In this document: one piece after another, positions 48,701 to 57,719 of the stretch
Layout of the letters: each line of letters opens with the position of its first letter
How positions within the stretch are numbered: position 1 is the first letter of the stretch
Assembly: GCA_016617855.1 (NCBI GenBank)
Contig: JAECUM010093605.1
Span: 79,739 to 143,738 of the forward strand
DNA length: 64,000 nt
DNA from: Megalonaias nervosa
Lineage: Eukaryota > Mollusca > Bivalvia > Unionida > Unionidae
Direction of reading: 5' to 3'
Program-made: the position numbers and the translations under genes
Notes under the pieces: model-generated
Database searches by the model: none
Told to the model about the DNA's origin: nothing
Seen by the model: only the letters and a program-made list of their open reading frames with translations

Positions 48701-50464
48701 CAACAACGTGTATACTCTATAATCTTTGCAGTCCAAACAGTATGAGAGAATAAAAATTACCAACATGTACACTTTACTATCATTACTGTCCAGTCAGTAT
48801 GAGAGCATACATCTCACAAATATGTACACTCTACTATCTTTATGGTCCAAACAGTATAAGAGTTCAAGAATCAACAATGTTGTGTATGTATTTATCTTTT
48901 AGCAGCATTAACACTTTGCAAATTTAGTAGATCTATCACATATACAAATCAAATGTTTGGCAAGACAAGCATTACTGACTGTTGTAAATTATTTTAAATC
49001 AGATTTATATCACTGAAGAAAAAACTACGTTTGCAAATTTCACTGTAAAAAAATTATTTGAGCAAAATTTTTTCCCAGGCTAAATTTAATGAAACTTTAC
49101 ATACTAAAAAGTCTGTATTTGATTGTGAACTATCTTGACGGTAAACATTTCAAATAAGTCCTGAAAAATATATTTGGCACTCAGGGAAGACTCATTCAAC
49201 GTGGAGTAATCATCCATAGATGTCATTTTGAAATTTGTGTAATTTTCATACGAACTATTTATTATACAACTGACCTTGCATAATTTATTTGTTTCTAAAC
49301 TGCCTTCCTTGGCTACTTATTGTTTTATATGGATTTTAAGAAATTTTCAAATATTTTATTTTTTCTGTTATCTTAAGACAACATGATCATGCTTTTTGTG
49401 CTTTTATATCTTCTTAAAGTTTTTGGCAATATTTACCTTAACATCTATAGAAATAGACTTTTAATTGGTACTATATAGCCAAAATTGTGCTGATGTGCAA
49501 TTGAACCCCATACATACATGCATGCATGCAAACACACATATATACATACATACGTACGTACATATACACATGCATGCATGCACACACACACAGAGTTTTT
49601 TACAAACATAATTATAAAACATACAAATGTTTGGGAACTAAGAAAAGGTAATCACCTAGTAAATGAAATACTCACATTTCTAACAAGAAATGTTGTGGGT
49701 ACAGCCTTCCTGTCAAGTAGTGCCAATAAAATATTCTCAAGGATGAACCCCTCACCTGATAGAAATAGTAAACAAAGATACAATGGTATTGCCTTCCTGT
49801 CAAGTAGTGCCAGTAAATTATTCTCAAGGATAGATCCCTCACCTGATAGAAATAGTAAGCAAAGTTACAATGGTATTGCCTTCCTGTCAAGTAGTGCCAG
49901 TAAATTATTCTCAAGGATAGATCCCTCACCCAACAGAAATAGTAAGCAAAGTTACAATGGTATTGCCTTCCTGTCAAGTAGTGCCAGTAAATTATTCTCA
50001 AGGATAGATCCCTCACCCAACAGAAATAGTAAGCAAAGTTACAATGGTATTGCCTTCCTGTCAAGTAGTGCCAGTAAATTATTCTCAAGGATAGATCCCT
50101 CACTCAACAGAAATATCAAGTAAGTTAAATACCTCACAAACAGCTGCAGCAAAACTAGTGTTTATCCCTTACCAACTTTTCTTGTGCACAATAAATATAA
50201 TTTGTCCTTATTCACAATGTTTACAATGTTTTCTAAAGTTAATTAACAAAACTAGTACCTCATATATTCCTGTTCATGTCTGAGTTTATAATAGTAGAAA
50301 ATGTGGCAGTACACAGTTATTCTGGGAATAAAGGGGTATGGGAGATAAGCACCTCTTTTAAATTATATATGGCTGTTGAGGGTTCAACAAGATTGATCAA
50401 CACTGTAGATAAGTCCAATCAAATGGATTCTTACCCACCCCCATACTTTCGAAATAACTCCTAC
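36658..50464 (-). CDS. ASAH1-like: Acid ceramidase / NAAA-family amidase, 3' part (five exons)
   Basis: Exons in coding order are 50435-50464, 49676-49755, 46012-46247, 39425-39520 and 36658-36733. All have AG acceptors, the four internal ones have GT donors, and phases agree at each junction. Together they encode about 172 residues ending in TGA. Family-diagnostic text includes AVITKGRLDTVDIWRLDP, WFVLETNYDHW, DDRR, AAIKAMN and SLFDVMSVQPVLN. Acid ceramidase hydrolyses ceramide to sphingosine and fatty acid in lysosomes. Its paralogue NAAA cleaves N-acylethanolamines. Both are N-terminal-nucleophile amidases that cut themselves before an N-terminal-half cysteine. The Asn of TNYD and the Arg of DDRR, which belong to the active site in the human enzyme, are present. 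The cysteine-bearing 5' exons were not found. The text cannot decide between ASAH1 and NAAA: the C-terminus RYCC lacks the longer ending of human ASAH1. Confidence 0.93.
36752..36817. repeat. (TTA)n microsatellite next to a splice acceptor
   Basis: About 20 ATT/TTA units interrupted once ('acctttatta'). On the minus strand it lies within the branch-point region of the terminal acid ceramidase exon. Confidence 0.97.
36820..37145 (-). other. Intron of the acid ceramidase-like gene, nothing recognised
   Basis: AT-rich intronic DNA between the microsatellite and a family D repeat. Confidence 0.4.
37150..37330 (-). repeat. Dispersed repeat family D, minus-strand unit
   Basis: 'caagatggctgctgtggtga' is followed by 'gtaggaccaactagacatta' and 'ggccatatatgatg'. 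This is the reverse of the units at 18945-19830. Confidence 0.55.
37331..38090 (-). other. Intron of the acid ceramidase-like gene, nothing recognised
   Basis: No coding exon, RNA gene or defined repeat was recognised. Confidence 0.4.
38095..39115 (-). repeat. Dispersed repeat family D, minus strand, interrupted by a SINE
   Basis: Units of about 145 bases contain 'ccattcatccaggaggggta', 'aacatggccaccatggtggc', 'gatcagcaccatttt' and 'cataagaagtcttctggtga'. The run is split at 38579 by a family B SINE and resumes at 38843 with 'gtacaataacaagattttcc'. Confidence 0.75.
38579..38828 (-). mobile_element. tRNA-Leu-like SINE (family B), minus strand, perfect 14-bp target duplication
   Basis: It is the reverse complement of the 13021-13274 element, with an (AAC)n tail at the low end and the class-II tRNA-like head ('tggccgagtggtctaaggcg' on the minus strand) at the high end. 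'tgtactcaggagga' flanks it at 38565-38578 and 38829-38842 without mismatch. It inserted into a family D repeat unit. A 138-codon + strand frame crossing it is an artefact. Confidence 0.93.
39116..39424 (-). other. Intronic stretch with (TAG)n microsatellite
   Basis: A (tag)n run occurs at 39207-39233, preceded by 'ccatgttataac' repeats that resemble TA-transposon ends. Confidence 0.5.
39425..39520 (-). CDS. ASAH1-like: Acid ceramidase-like gene, penultimate exon
   Basis: It is a 96-base exon from 'ctcttttccag' to 'gtaagt'. It completes the second Arg of DDRR and encodes DAAIKAMNRLGQHNITVASL then FDVMSVQPVLN. In human acid ceramidase the same place reads as a Thr-Pro-Ala start followed by the YDVLS-x-KPVLN motif. 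Confidence 0.93.
39690..40680. repeat. Degenerate tandem repeat field in acid ceramidase intron
   Basis: Diverged units of about 140-180 bases share 'cacagtgacctagtttt', 'agtactcctnataa', 'accaaattatgtgac' and 'aatcaatggaccatgaaa'. It belongs to the same style of low-identity repeat as 31840-33485 and is non-coding. Confidence 0.6.
40681..41195. other. Intronic stretch, nothing clearly recognised
   Basis: Sequence becomes richer in G and C from about 40985. It may hold the 3' terminal part of the DIRS element described next. Confidence 0.35.
41500..42480 (-). pseudogene. DIRS tyrosine recombinase remnant
   Basis: TLKAYEGKWSF near 42400-42440 followed in another frame by HWCKWRHISTLRASIPPITN matches the N-terminal helical domain of DIRS recombinases. 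IKTLKCYMKQT near 41850-41885 matches the later segment that precedes the catalytic Arg/His region. The catalytic residues themselves could not be placed with confidence in the decayed sequence. Confidence 0.65.
42640..43590 (-). pseudogene. DIRS reverse transcriptase / RNase H remnant
   Basis: PSQHFIHLGMEFKTLSIHV near 43485-43545 matches the reverse transcriptase 'FLG-x-x-(F/I)' step used by DIRS and related elements. VDLFATK near 42826-42848 and LDPNAFAVNALPY near 42750-42795 match the DIRS region after RNase H. Stops (for example a TGA right after VDLFATK) and shifts break the frame repeatedly, so no protein can be made. Confidence 0.75.
43590..43800 (-). mobile_element. tRNA-Leu-like SINE (family B), decayed copy
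   Basis: It is the reverse complement of the family B body: 'gggtttaatgccatctttca', 'gcacatgatagactatacac', 'ccggaaaaaccccaggaaga', 'tactggcaagctttgttaca', then 'gagactcgaatccaagtgga' as a B-box remnant. The A-box part of the head is gone. It abuts the 5' break of the DIRS remnant. Confidence 0.8.
43801..44270. other. Intronic stretch, nothing recognised
   Basis: AT-rich, with no features. Confidence 0.4.
44271..44617. repeat. Minisatellite, 67-bp unit, 5 near-identical copies
   Basis: 'agtatacaatacattacaag' then 'agatcatgcatctggatgta' then 'tttcttgtctaagtctaaag' then 'atgagac' repeats with almost no change; the last unit has a small insertion and one substitution. The near-identity points to recent or ongoing expansion. 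Confidence 0.97.
44620..46011. other. Intronic stretch with low-grade repeat
   Basis: Between 45110 and 45560 'aagtatgaagaaaatccatc' occurs about three times with 'gtgaccttgacctc'-type phrases, a repeat style common in molluscan introns. There are no exons. Confidence 0.45.
46012..46247 (-). CDS. ASAH1-like: Acid ceramidase-like gene, exon with TNYDHW and DDRR
   Basis: It is a 236-base exon from acceptor 'acatttgtag' to donor 'gtaatg'. It encodes ILADEPDFESAINRLSTTDT, then VYFIIAGMNPGQGAVITKGR, DIWRLDPTHGRWFVLETNYD and HWTTPPPWDDR. This is the most conserved C-terminal block of acid ceramidase and NAAA and carries the active-site Asn and Arg. It is uninterrupted, so the gene looks functional. 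Confidence 0.95.
46590..47135. repeat. Minisatellite, about 57-bp unit (left part)
   Basis: Units 'tacagtccaggcagtacaag' then 'agtataaaaatcaccaacat' then 'gtacattctactatcttt' recur about nine times with moderate divergence. The array is interrupted at 47135 and continues at 48664. Confidence 0.9.
47136..48663. mobile_element. 1.53-kb non-autonomous DNA transposon with TA target duplication, inside a minisatellite
   Basis: The left end 'cacctcttccttgataactc' and the reverse complement of the right end 'caccattccctcgataactc' match at 16 of 20 shown bases. TA flanks each end (47134-47135 and 48664-48665). Removing the element restores a normal minisatellite unit. Ends and TA duplication point to the Tc1/mariner/pogo group. 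The interior of 1.5 kb has no transposase-like frame, so it would depend on a relative elsewhere. Confidence 0.85.
48664..48870. repeat. Minisatellite, about 57-bp unit (right part)
   Basis: It continues the 46590-47135 array: 'ctgggcagtacaagtatata', 'gtccaaacagtatgagagaa', 'accaacatgtacactttact'. Confidence 0.9.
48871..49675 (-). other. Intron of the acid ceramidase-like gene
   Basis: AT-rich, with a compound CATA/CATG/TACG simple repeat at about 49509-49590. Nothing else was recognised. Confidence 0.5.
49676..49755 (-). CDS. ASAH1-like: Acid ceramidase-like gene, exon encoding GEGFILENILLALLDRK..
   Basis: It is an 80-base exon with acceptor 'actatttctatcag' and donor 'gtgagt'. It encodes GEGFILENILLALLDRKAVP then TTFLVRN and ends between codons, joining to ILADEPDFESA. 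The family has a matching helix (W-x-N-x(4)-L ... P-x-S-W-L-I-R) at this place. Its first 60 bases plus the end of the preceding intron are amplified in the array just upstream (49768-50116). This copy alone keeps the 3' part with the donor, so it is the functional exon. Confidence 0.85.
49768..50116 (-). repeat. Array of four partial exon copies, 87-bp unit
   Basis: Units begin near 49781, 49868, 49955 and 50042. Read on the minus strand, each contains the last 25 or so intron bases and the first 60 bases of the 49676-49755 exon (GEGSILENNLLALLDRK), then runs into unit-specific sequence 'gcaataccattgtaactttg' with an in-frame TAA. None contains the exon's 3' end or donor. The unit nearest the real exon keeps the CAG acceptor, the next two have lost it, and the farthest has TTGAG. 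The unit length is a multiple of three, which leaves long repetitive open frames on both strands; neither is called as a gene. Confidence 0.9.
50435..50464 (-). CDS. ASAH1-like: Acid ceramidase-like gene, 30-base exon
   Basis: It is bounded by 'gttatttcag' and 'gtaagaatcc'. It reads (x)GT-RSYFESMGVG-G and splits a glycine codon with the next exon, giving SMGVG joined to GEGFILEN. It corresponds to the loop after the conserved substrate-domain strand in the family, where length varies. The exon is short, so it is the least certain of the five, but both splice sites and both phases fit. Confidence 0.65.
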
Positions 50465-51480
50465 CTGAAATAACAAAATATTATTTGTCAAACATCCAAT
50501 GTCAAGATCCTAGTCTATGATCAAACAATGCTAATTCTTGATATGAAACTTTCAATTTCAACAAAGACTATATTTCCATTTTTTTAAATATATGATCATT
50601 GTTCAATAAATAGTACAGCGCAAGAAAATGAAATGACCATGCAATACCTGTAGTGCTGTAGAAACATTATGTATTGTTCAGTGACAAATGCTAGTTTATT
50701 TCTGATACAGCAAAACCACAATAATCCAAGCTTCATCCAAAGGCATGAAAATGCTTCGGATAATCAGTTTAAGAGATCAAGTCTATATCTGTATCTATTT
50801 CGGCAACACAGAGTTGTATTGTGATCACAATATATGCAGCCACTTTATACTAACCGGCCTAAGTGGTCTAGACCTTTTACTCAAGTAGTAAATAAGCCTG
50901 ACAACAAAACAGGAAAACCCAATGACAGTCCAACTTTCTGTCATCCAGTTCCATTACATTTGGGGCATTGTCCGACTCTTAGTAGGTGGTGACCTGATGG
51001 AGAATGGGTTTCTACTGCTGTGAGAGGTGAGTGTGAGTGAGATTCAAGGAGAAATGTAAAAGTATGAGGGAGGAATAAAGTGGCTGATATAAATGAGGCC
51101 AGCTGGTCTGGTCAGTCTGGTCATTTTCAACTAGTAGTATGTCTGCCTGACTGCAAGACAGAAGAACTAGGTTTGATTCCTGAAGGCAACAGGTAACTCC
51201 CAGTTCATACTCTAAGTCTCATTACAGTTAGTTTAGATGGAAGAAACCTTTGGATAATTGATGTTCAGATGAATGAGACTCTCCTGGACATCTTGATAAA
51301 CATCAAACTCGGAAAGAGAAACCTGAATTTTCAGTGGCCCTTTATTCTCATACTCTGTCCAATTACAACTCCATATGAGAAACCTACACTTTTCCTGGCC
51401 ATTTATTTCCATACTCAATCCAATTACAACTTAGAGGTAATGCATTATACTATACATGCACGCAAGCAAAGATGAAGTTC
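50465..51480. other. Likely intron of the acid ceramidase-like gene; possible SINE relics
   Basis: A B-box-like 'aggtttgattcctga' at about 51170 and 'cggcctaagtggtctagacc' at about 50855 could be decayed tRNA-like heads. Two copies of a 'cctggccatttatttccata' type unit lie at about 51320-51430. No upstream acid ceramidase exon was recognised. Confidence 0.35.
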
Positions 51481-51489
51481 AAAAAGTCC

Positions 51490-52870
51490 ATGAGAAGTGG
51501 AAATGGACCTTAAACAGTCCATGTGAAGTGGCATTGGCCTTAAACTGAAGTGGCATGGGCACTAACATTTTGGAAGAAGAGGATAAGTTAGTACAGGTGA
51601 CATGGACCTTAGTAGTTCAGGAGTAGTACAAGCCTTAACCAATTCATTAGTAGGACCATGGACCTTAATAGTTCAGGAGTAGAACAAGCCTTAAATAATT
51701 CATAAGTAGGGCCATGGGCCTTAATAGTTCAGGAGTATTACAAGCCTTAAGTAGGGCCATGGACCTTAATAGTTCAAGAGTAGTACAAGCCTTAAATAAT
51801 TCATAAGTAGGGCCAGGGGCCTTAATAGTTCAGGAGTAGTACAAGCCTTAAATAATTCATAAGTAGGGCCATGGGCCTTAATAGTTCAGGAGTAGTACAA
51901 GCCTTAAATAATTCATAAGTAGGGGCATGGGCCTTAATAGTTCAGGAGTAGAACAAGCCTTAAACACTTCATAAGTAGGAGGCATTGGCCTTAACAATTC
52001 AGAAGAAGTGGCATCAGCCTAAAACAGTTTCAAAGTTGGGGCATGGGCTGTAACAATTCAGAAGAAGTGGCATGAGCCTAAAATAGTTTCAAAGTAGGGG
52101 CATGGGCCTTAACAATTCAGAAGAAGTGGCATCAGCCTAAAACAGTTTCAAAAGAGGGGCATGGGCCTTAACAATTCAGAAGAAGTGGCATCAGCCTTAA
52201 ACAGTTTCAAAGTAGGGGCATGGGCCTTATCAATTCAGAAAAAGTGGCATCAGCCTAAAACAGTTTCAAAGTAGGGGCATGGGCCTTAACAATTCAGAAG
52301 AAGTGGCATCAGCCTAAAACAGTTTCAAAGTTGGGGCATGGGCCTTAACAATTCAGAAGAAGTGGCATCAGCCTAAAACGGTTTCAAAGTAGGGGCATGG
52401 GCCTTAACAATTCAGAAGAAGTGGCATCAGCCTAAAACAGTTTCAAAGTAGGGGCTTTAACAATTCAGAAGAAGTGGCATGAGCCTAAAACAGTTTCAAA
52501 GTAGGGGCATGGGCCTTAACAATTCAAAAGAAGTGGCATCAGCCTAGAACAGTTTCAAAGTATGGGCATGGGCCTTAACATTTCATCAGAAGTGGCATGA
52601 GCCTAAAACAGTTTCAAAGTAGGGGCATGGTCTTTAACAATTCAGAAGAAGTGGCATGAGTCTAAAACAGTTTCAAAGTAGGGGCATGGGCTTTAACAAT
52701 TCAGAAGAAGTGGCATGAGCCTAAAACGATTTCAAAGTAGGGCATGGGCCTTATCAATTCAGAAGAAGTGGCATCAGCCTAAAACAGTTTCAAAGTAGGG
52801 GCATGGGCCTTAACAATTTAGAAGTGGCATGAGCCTAAAACAATTCAGGAGAAGTGCCACAGGCCTTACA
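51490..52870. repeat. Large bipartite minisatellite (56-bp then 59-bp units)
   Basis: About six units of 'gggccatgggccttaatagt' + 'tcaggagtagtacaagcctt' + 'aaataattcataagta' (51630-51980) pass into about fourteen units of 'ggggcatgggccttaacaat' + 'tcagaagaagtggcatcagc' + 'ctaaaacagtttcaaagta'. The two unit types are clearly related. Degenerate units occur at both edges. Confidence 0.96.
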
Positions 52871-54780
52871 CAGTTTATTAAATATAGCATGGGTTTTAAA
52901 GAGTCTGGGAGAATTGGCATGGGTTATAAACAGTCCTGGAGAAAAGGCACATCTTTACAAATGCAAACATGAAAAGATAAAAGATTGTCCAACAGAATGC
53001 CCAGAGGTTCAGTGTCACAGAATAAGGCAAAACAAAACTTGGTTTCGCCTTAGAACGATTTTATCATTTTCATCATACATGCAGACAACGTTACCTAGGG
53101 TGGATAACTGTTTTTCTAGTTAAGTGACTGAACTAGCATGCATCTATTCGTAGATCAGTTGCAGCAAGAGACACAAAAAGCACGGTATGCACAGGTATTT
53201 TCTACCCTTGCTAATACTCATTCTCCTGTAGATTTAAGGCAAGTTTCTGTTCTAATCAACATATTGGTCTTTTGGGATCTTGTCAATGAGTGTATGCTCT
53301 CCATTTCAGTCTACAGCAATAGGGGTAAGTGTTACATTTTATTTTATTTGCAAATATGTGAAGCATATTCAGTTTTAATGACTCAGCATGAAATGCTGCC
53401 TTCATCACTATGCAGATTTGAAAAGTTATGATCATTTGAACTATTACAGGTCACTATTAAGAGTTTAATTTAGTAGCATGTGTCTATAGATTTTAAATTT
53501 CATACCTGTTATTATGACCAGTTTGGTTTTATTTTAGCTGTGTGTGTGCGGGTGTATCAGGCTGTCGGTCTGGCTGTCTGTCTGTATGGGGATGGAAGCA
53601 TGTGCGACCATCAAGGTCATACAAGGATGGAAGTGCTGATCTGTAAACTTGTGCGCATGGTGGATCCATGAAGGGGGTGTGAGGCCAATATGGGCTAACC
53701 CAAGAATTCAGGAGAACTGTGTGGTTTGACAATGGACATGTGAACCGGGTCAAAAATTCTCGTTAACAAAGTTTACAAGTATTTAAATGTGTCATACGTT
53801 GTTATGAATTGTATGTGCTATACAAATGACTGTGAGTCATGAGTCATATGTTTGATACAATTGTTATGTTTATTACAATTGATCATGTTTGTTTCAATTG
53901 ATTATATTGTGTTTCAACTGAGTATATGGAACATATATTGTGTTTCAATTGAGTACATTTGAGTACAGTTGAGCTGCATCTATTTGCATGAGATTATATT
54001 AATCTCACCTTTATTACATGAGATTATATGAATCACATCTTGGTTTTACTGTATCGTGTGTCTACAATTTTGAAAATATGAATCACATTTTTTTTGTGAA
54101 TATATGTGTGAAGTAACTGAACGAGTCATATGTTTAGAGCTTAAAAGAATCACACTGTATATGTTGTAGAGGATATACATATTTTTATTAATTCATTTCA
54201 TAAACTTCCATCTTTCATCACATTGTGTTTGTGTTGTAATTTAATCCAGGAATCCATTCAGGTCAAATCCTGTTACATTCAGTGATTACTCCAAAATCTA
54301 TGCCCTGCCATTTTCATAAAGGTGGTTTTCAATTTTTAAAGGGGCCAGTTGTCCATGAAAATAGTATCTATGAATAGCCTCCCATACAGTATGTTTCAAC
54401 AAATGTTTGCATGTAAATATAACTTTCTATTAATGAAGATAAAATTTACAGATGTTTATCTTTATGATCAGCGCAAATGACAGCAATAGTGTGTTAGGCC
54501 ACTTATTAGCATATGGATGGTCATCTGTCAAATTTTCATTCAGGTATTACTAGCTTAGAATATTAAGAAATATATCCTTACTAATTTTTGGGTTCAATAA
54601 AACACAATCAGCTGACCAGTAAAATTTTACATCAGATTTATTTACCAAACCAATGGCCAAAACCAACTGACCAAAGAAAAGAGTTCCAATTCATCAGGCG
54701 TGACTGGCTTCCATTCTCTCATGTAGCTGCTGTCAATAAGTATGCTCCGTTTACTCTCTTATCTGCATAAAATTTTACCA
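52871..54780. other. Stretch without a recognised gene
   Basis: Frames at 52854-53123 and 53138-53431 have no recognisable domain. A TG/CTGT-rich segment occurs at 53539-53590. Repeated 'gtttcaattgagtatatg' phrases occur at 53850-53960. Confidence 0.4.
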
Positions 54781-54786
54781 GAGCTA

Positions 54787-54886
54787 TGACCAAATGCAAG
54801 AAATCCTCATTTTCAAAAATGACCAAATGCAAGAAATCCTCATTTTCAAAAATGAACCAATGCAAGAAATCCTCATTTTCCAAAAT
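54787..54886. repeat. Minisatellite, 33-bp unit, 3 copies
   Basis: 'gaccaaatgcaagaaatcct' + 'cattttcaaaaat' is present three times. It produces a repetitive minus-strand frame that is not called. Confidence 0.92.
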
Positions 54887-54889
54887 AAC

Positions 54890-56325
54890 CTTAAATAAGC
54901 CTGGTACTCTCCATTTCTATGTTTAACTTCAAAATAATGCTGAAAAGGGGATTGACCATAATGCTGTCTTCTCTTTTGTCTGGCCAGCATGTAAATTGAA
55001 AATATATTCAACATCATTTTCAGGCTCAAAATCATTCATTTGTGTTTTCCAGTAACACTTTCCCAGTTCCAATAATCTAATCAACTTCAAAACTTTCAAA
55101 ATCATTGTCATCATCTATTGGTCCTTACCAGATAAAACTGTTATCTATAGATTAATCTTGTTGGGAGTTTGCCATTTTAAATTTTCCATGTAGCACGTGT
55201 TTCAGCCCATCATGCATGGTAAAACCGTATGTATGCTTATTCCAGGGCCCAATGTACCAATCAAATTTAGTTCACATGATTCACATCAAGCTGAAGTACC
55301 CAGATATGTAAATAATTGCTTACCTGAAAAACAGCAAATGCTGCAACAAGCACTATGAGACATCTACCAAAAAGTGCAACTTATGCTGTGACAAGAACAT
55401 TAAAGGTTAATAATGATGACCTACAAAAGCATCTCATTCCCCAGATGTAAACCATCACTCAATAAGCACTTGATTTTGGCAGTTGATGTAGATTACAATC
55501 AGTATGCACTATTTAATATCAGCCACAGTTTCAAGTTTCTAAGGCTCATGGGAAACCATCTCTGTGCAATTTTCACCCACCTGCTCATTTTTAAGGAGGA
55601 ATTTTTACTAATTTAGAAGGCATTCATACAACCATACATGCTGGAAAAACAATGGAAATTTATATGTCACTGCATATGCAAGGAAAAACAGGGTCACTTG
55701 AAAGGACTGATGCTTTACTGGCCAGGAATCAAAGATAAAACTGATCTTATTTTGAACCGATAAATACTGAAGCCATCTTGGATCTGCTATTCTTTAAAAC
55801 TATAGTGAAGCAAATTTGACAGCGAAATATTTTCTTACATGTCTGAATTAGCAATGTTCACATGATATCTATAATTGCTGAAAAATTTATTTGACCTTGG
55901 TCACTGACCTTGAACCTGATATAATGGATAGAAAAATCATTCAACTTATCACAGACAATGACAGGCTTTTACCCATCTGGTAAGTAAGGTTAAATATGTA
56001 AGCAATATTGTTTGGAGAAAAAAAGTAGCCAATTTTAAATTGGATCATTCAAGATTTCCATCAGCTACATCCACCAACTAGGTTTAATAAAAATCCATTT
56101 ATATTTGTGTTATCATGCTTACAAGCCAGTTAAAATCACAGGTTTAGACATTTCACCTTAAAATTAATGACAAAATACTGACCATCAACTTTTTCATTGG
56201 AATGCAACTAAATATAAAGTCTGGAAAAAATAACTTGTATATATACAAGTCAGTGAGTACATTGCTGAAAGACATACAGAAATGCACGCAATGAACTTAA
56301 GAGTCAAAACCTCACATAAATTTGA
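54890..56325. other. AT-rich stretch, nothing recognised
   Basis: Minus-strand frames at 54929-55114 lack a recognisable product. Confidence 0.4.
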
Positions 56326-56329
56326 CTAC

Positions 56330-56995
56330 CCATTCAGAAAAAGTAGTGATAAAAAGATTTTTCTGATAGCTGCATTGGGCACCATACTGAACATAGGATT
56401 AGCATTATTTTCATTGAGGACCAACAAGACAACATAAGAAGTCTTCTGATGAAAATTCCGTGCTGATATGACCATCTTTCAGGATGAGTAGCACCAACAA
56501 GATTTTCAAAAAGGATGTCATGGAGGCCATACTGGATGTCAAATCATCATCATTTACCTCTAGGACCAACCAGATTCCATAAGAAGTCTTTTGGTGAAAA
56601 CTGCGTTCCAAAATAACTTTTTGTTCAGGAGGAGCAGGTATAATGAGATTTTCAAGATGGATGCCATGGCAGCCATACTAAATGTTAGATAAGCACCATT
56701 GAATTTACTACCAAATAGACATTACAAGAAATCTTTTTGAGAAGACCCCAAGTCAATATGACCATCCATCCTGATGAAGTAGTGATAACATGACTTTCAT
56801 GATAGCTGCCATTCAGCCATATTGGATGACAGATCGGCTTCATTTTAATTCAGGACCAACTATATCTTGAGTACATTGTGAGTGTGATGTTCAATGGCAA
56901 TTCTCTAAGTACTTTAGGAGGAGAAGGGACAACAATCTTCAACTAATGAACAAACAGACAAATGTCAGGCAACTGACAACATGCCATACCATGAA
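56330..56995 (-). repeat. Dispersed repeat family D, minus strand, about four units
   Basis: Units of roughly 147 bases contain 'ggaccaacaagacaacataa', 'gaagtcttctgatgaaaatt', 'atgaccatctttcaggatga', 'caagatggatgccatggcag' and 'ccatactggatgtcaaatca'. Confidence 0.75.
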
Positions 56996-57130
56996 TTCTT
57001 CTGGTCAATGACAAGTTGAGCAAAAACAAAGAAAGAAAGAAAGAAATGGGATTACATGATCCCTAATTTTTTTTTTAAATTGTGGAGTAAAAGACAATGT
57101 GCACACCAATATATACACTTTTAAGTTATA

Positions 57131-57715
57131 TGAGAGTCATGAATGTCTATGAGCATAACACATTATAGGAGTGTTATGAATGTCTATGAGCATAACACAT
57201 TATAGAAATGTCATCACTGTCTATGAGCATAACACATTATAGGAGTGTCATGAATGTCTATGTGCATAACACATTATATCAGTGCTATGAATGTCTATGA
57301 GCATACCACATTATAGGAGTGTCATGAATGTCTATGAAACATAACACATCATAGAAGTGTCATGAATGCCTAGGAGCATAACACATTATAGAAGTGTCAT
57401 GAATGTCTATGAGCATAACACATTATAGAAGTGTCTTGAATGTCTATGAGCATAACACATTATAGAAGTGTCATGAATGTCTAGGAGCATAACACATTAT
57501 AGAAGTGTCATGAATGTCTATGAGCATAACACATTATAGAAGTGTCTTGAATGTCTATGAGCATACGACATTATAGGAGTGTCATGAATGTCTATGAGCA
57601 TAACACATTATAGGAGTGTCATGAATGTCTATGAGCATAACACATTATAGAAGTGTCTTGAATATCTATGAGCATAACACATTATACAAGTGCTATGAAT
57701 GTCTATGAGCATACC
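57131..57715. repeat. Minisatellite, 37-bp unit, about 16 copies
   Basis: The unit 'atgaatgtctatgagcataa' + 'cacattataggagtgtc' is highly conserved across about sixteen copies, with a few substitutions shared between neighbours. Confidence 0.97.
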
Positions 57716-57719
57716 ACAG

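Noticed and set aside
49518..50123. Long repetitive open frames on both strands (201 and 143 codons)
   Set aside because: They arise because the 87-bp repeat unit is a multiple of three and happens to lack stops in those frames. The meaningful reading is the partial exon on the minus strand, which does have stops.
52960..53130. Minus-strand text NVVCMYDENDKIVLRRNQ
   Set aside because: No donor follows, the frame closes quickly, and no family is recognised. It does not match the missing 5' part of acid ceramidase.
53138..53431. 97-codon + strand open frame
   Set aside because: A splice-like 'ccatttcag' and 'gtaagt' inside it leave a 13-base interval only. The frame has no recognisable domain.
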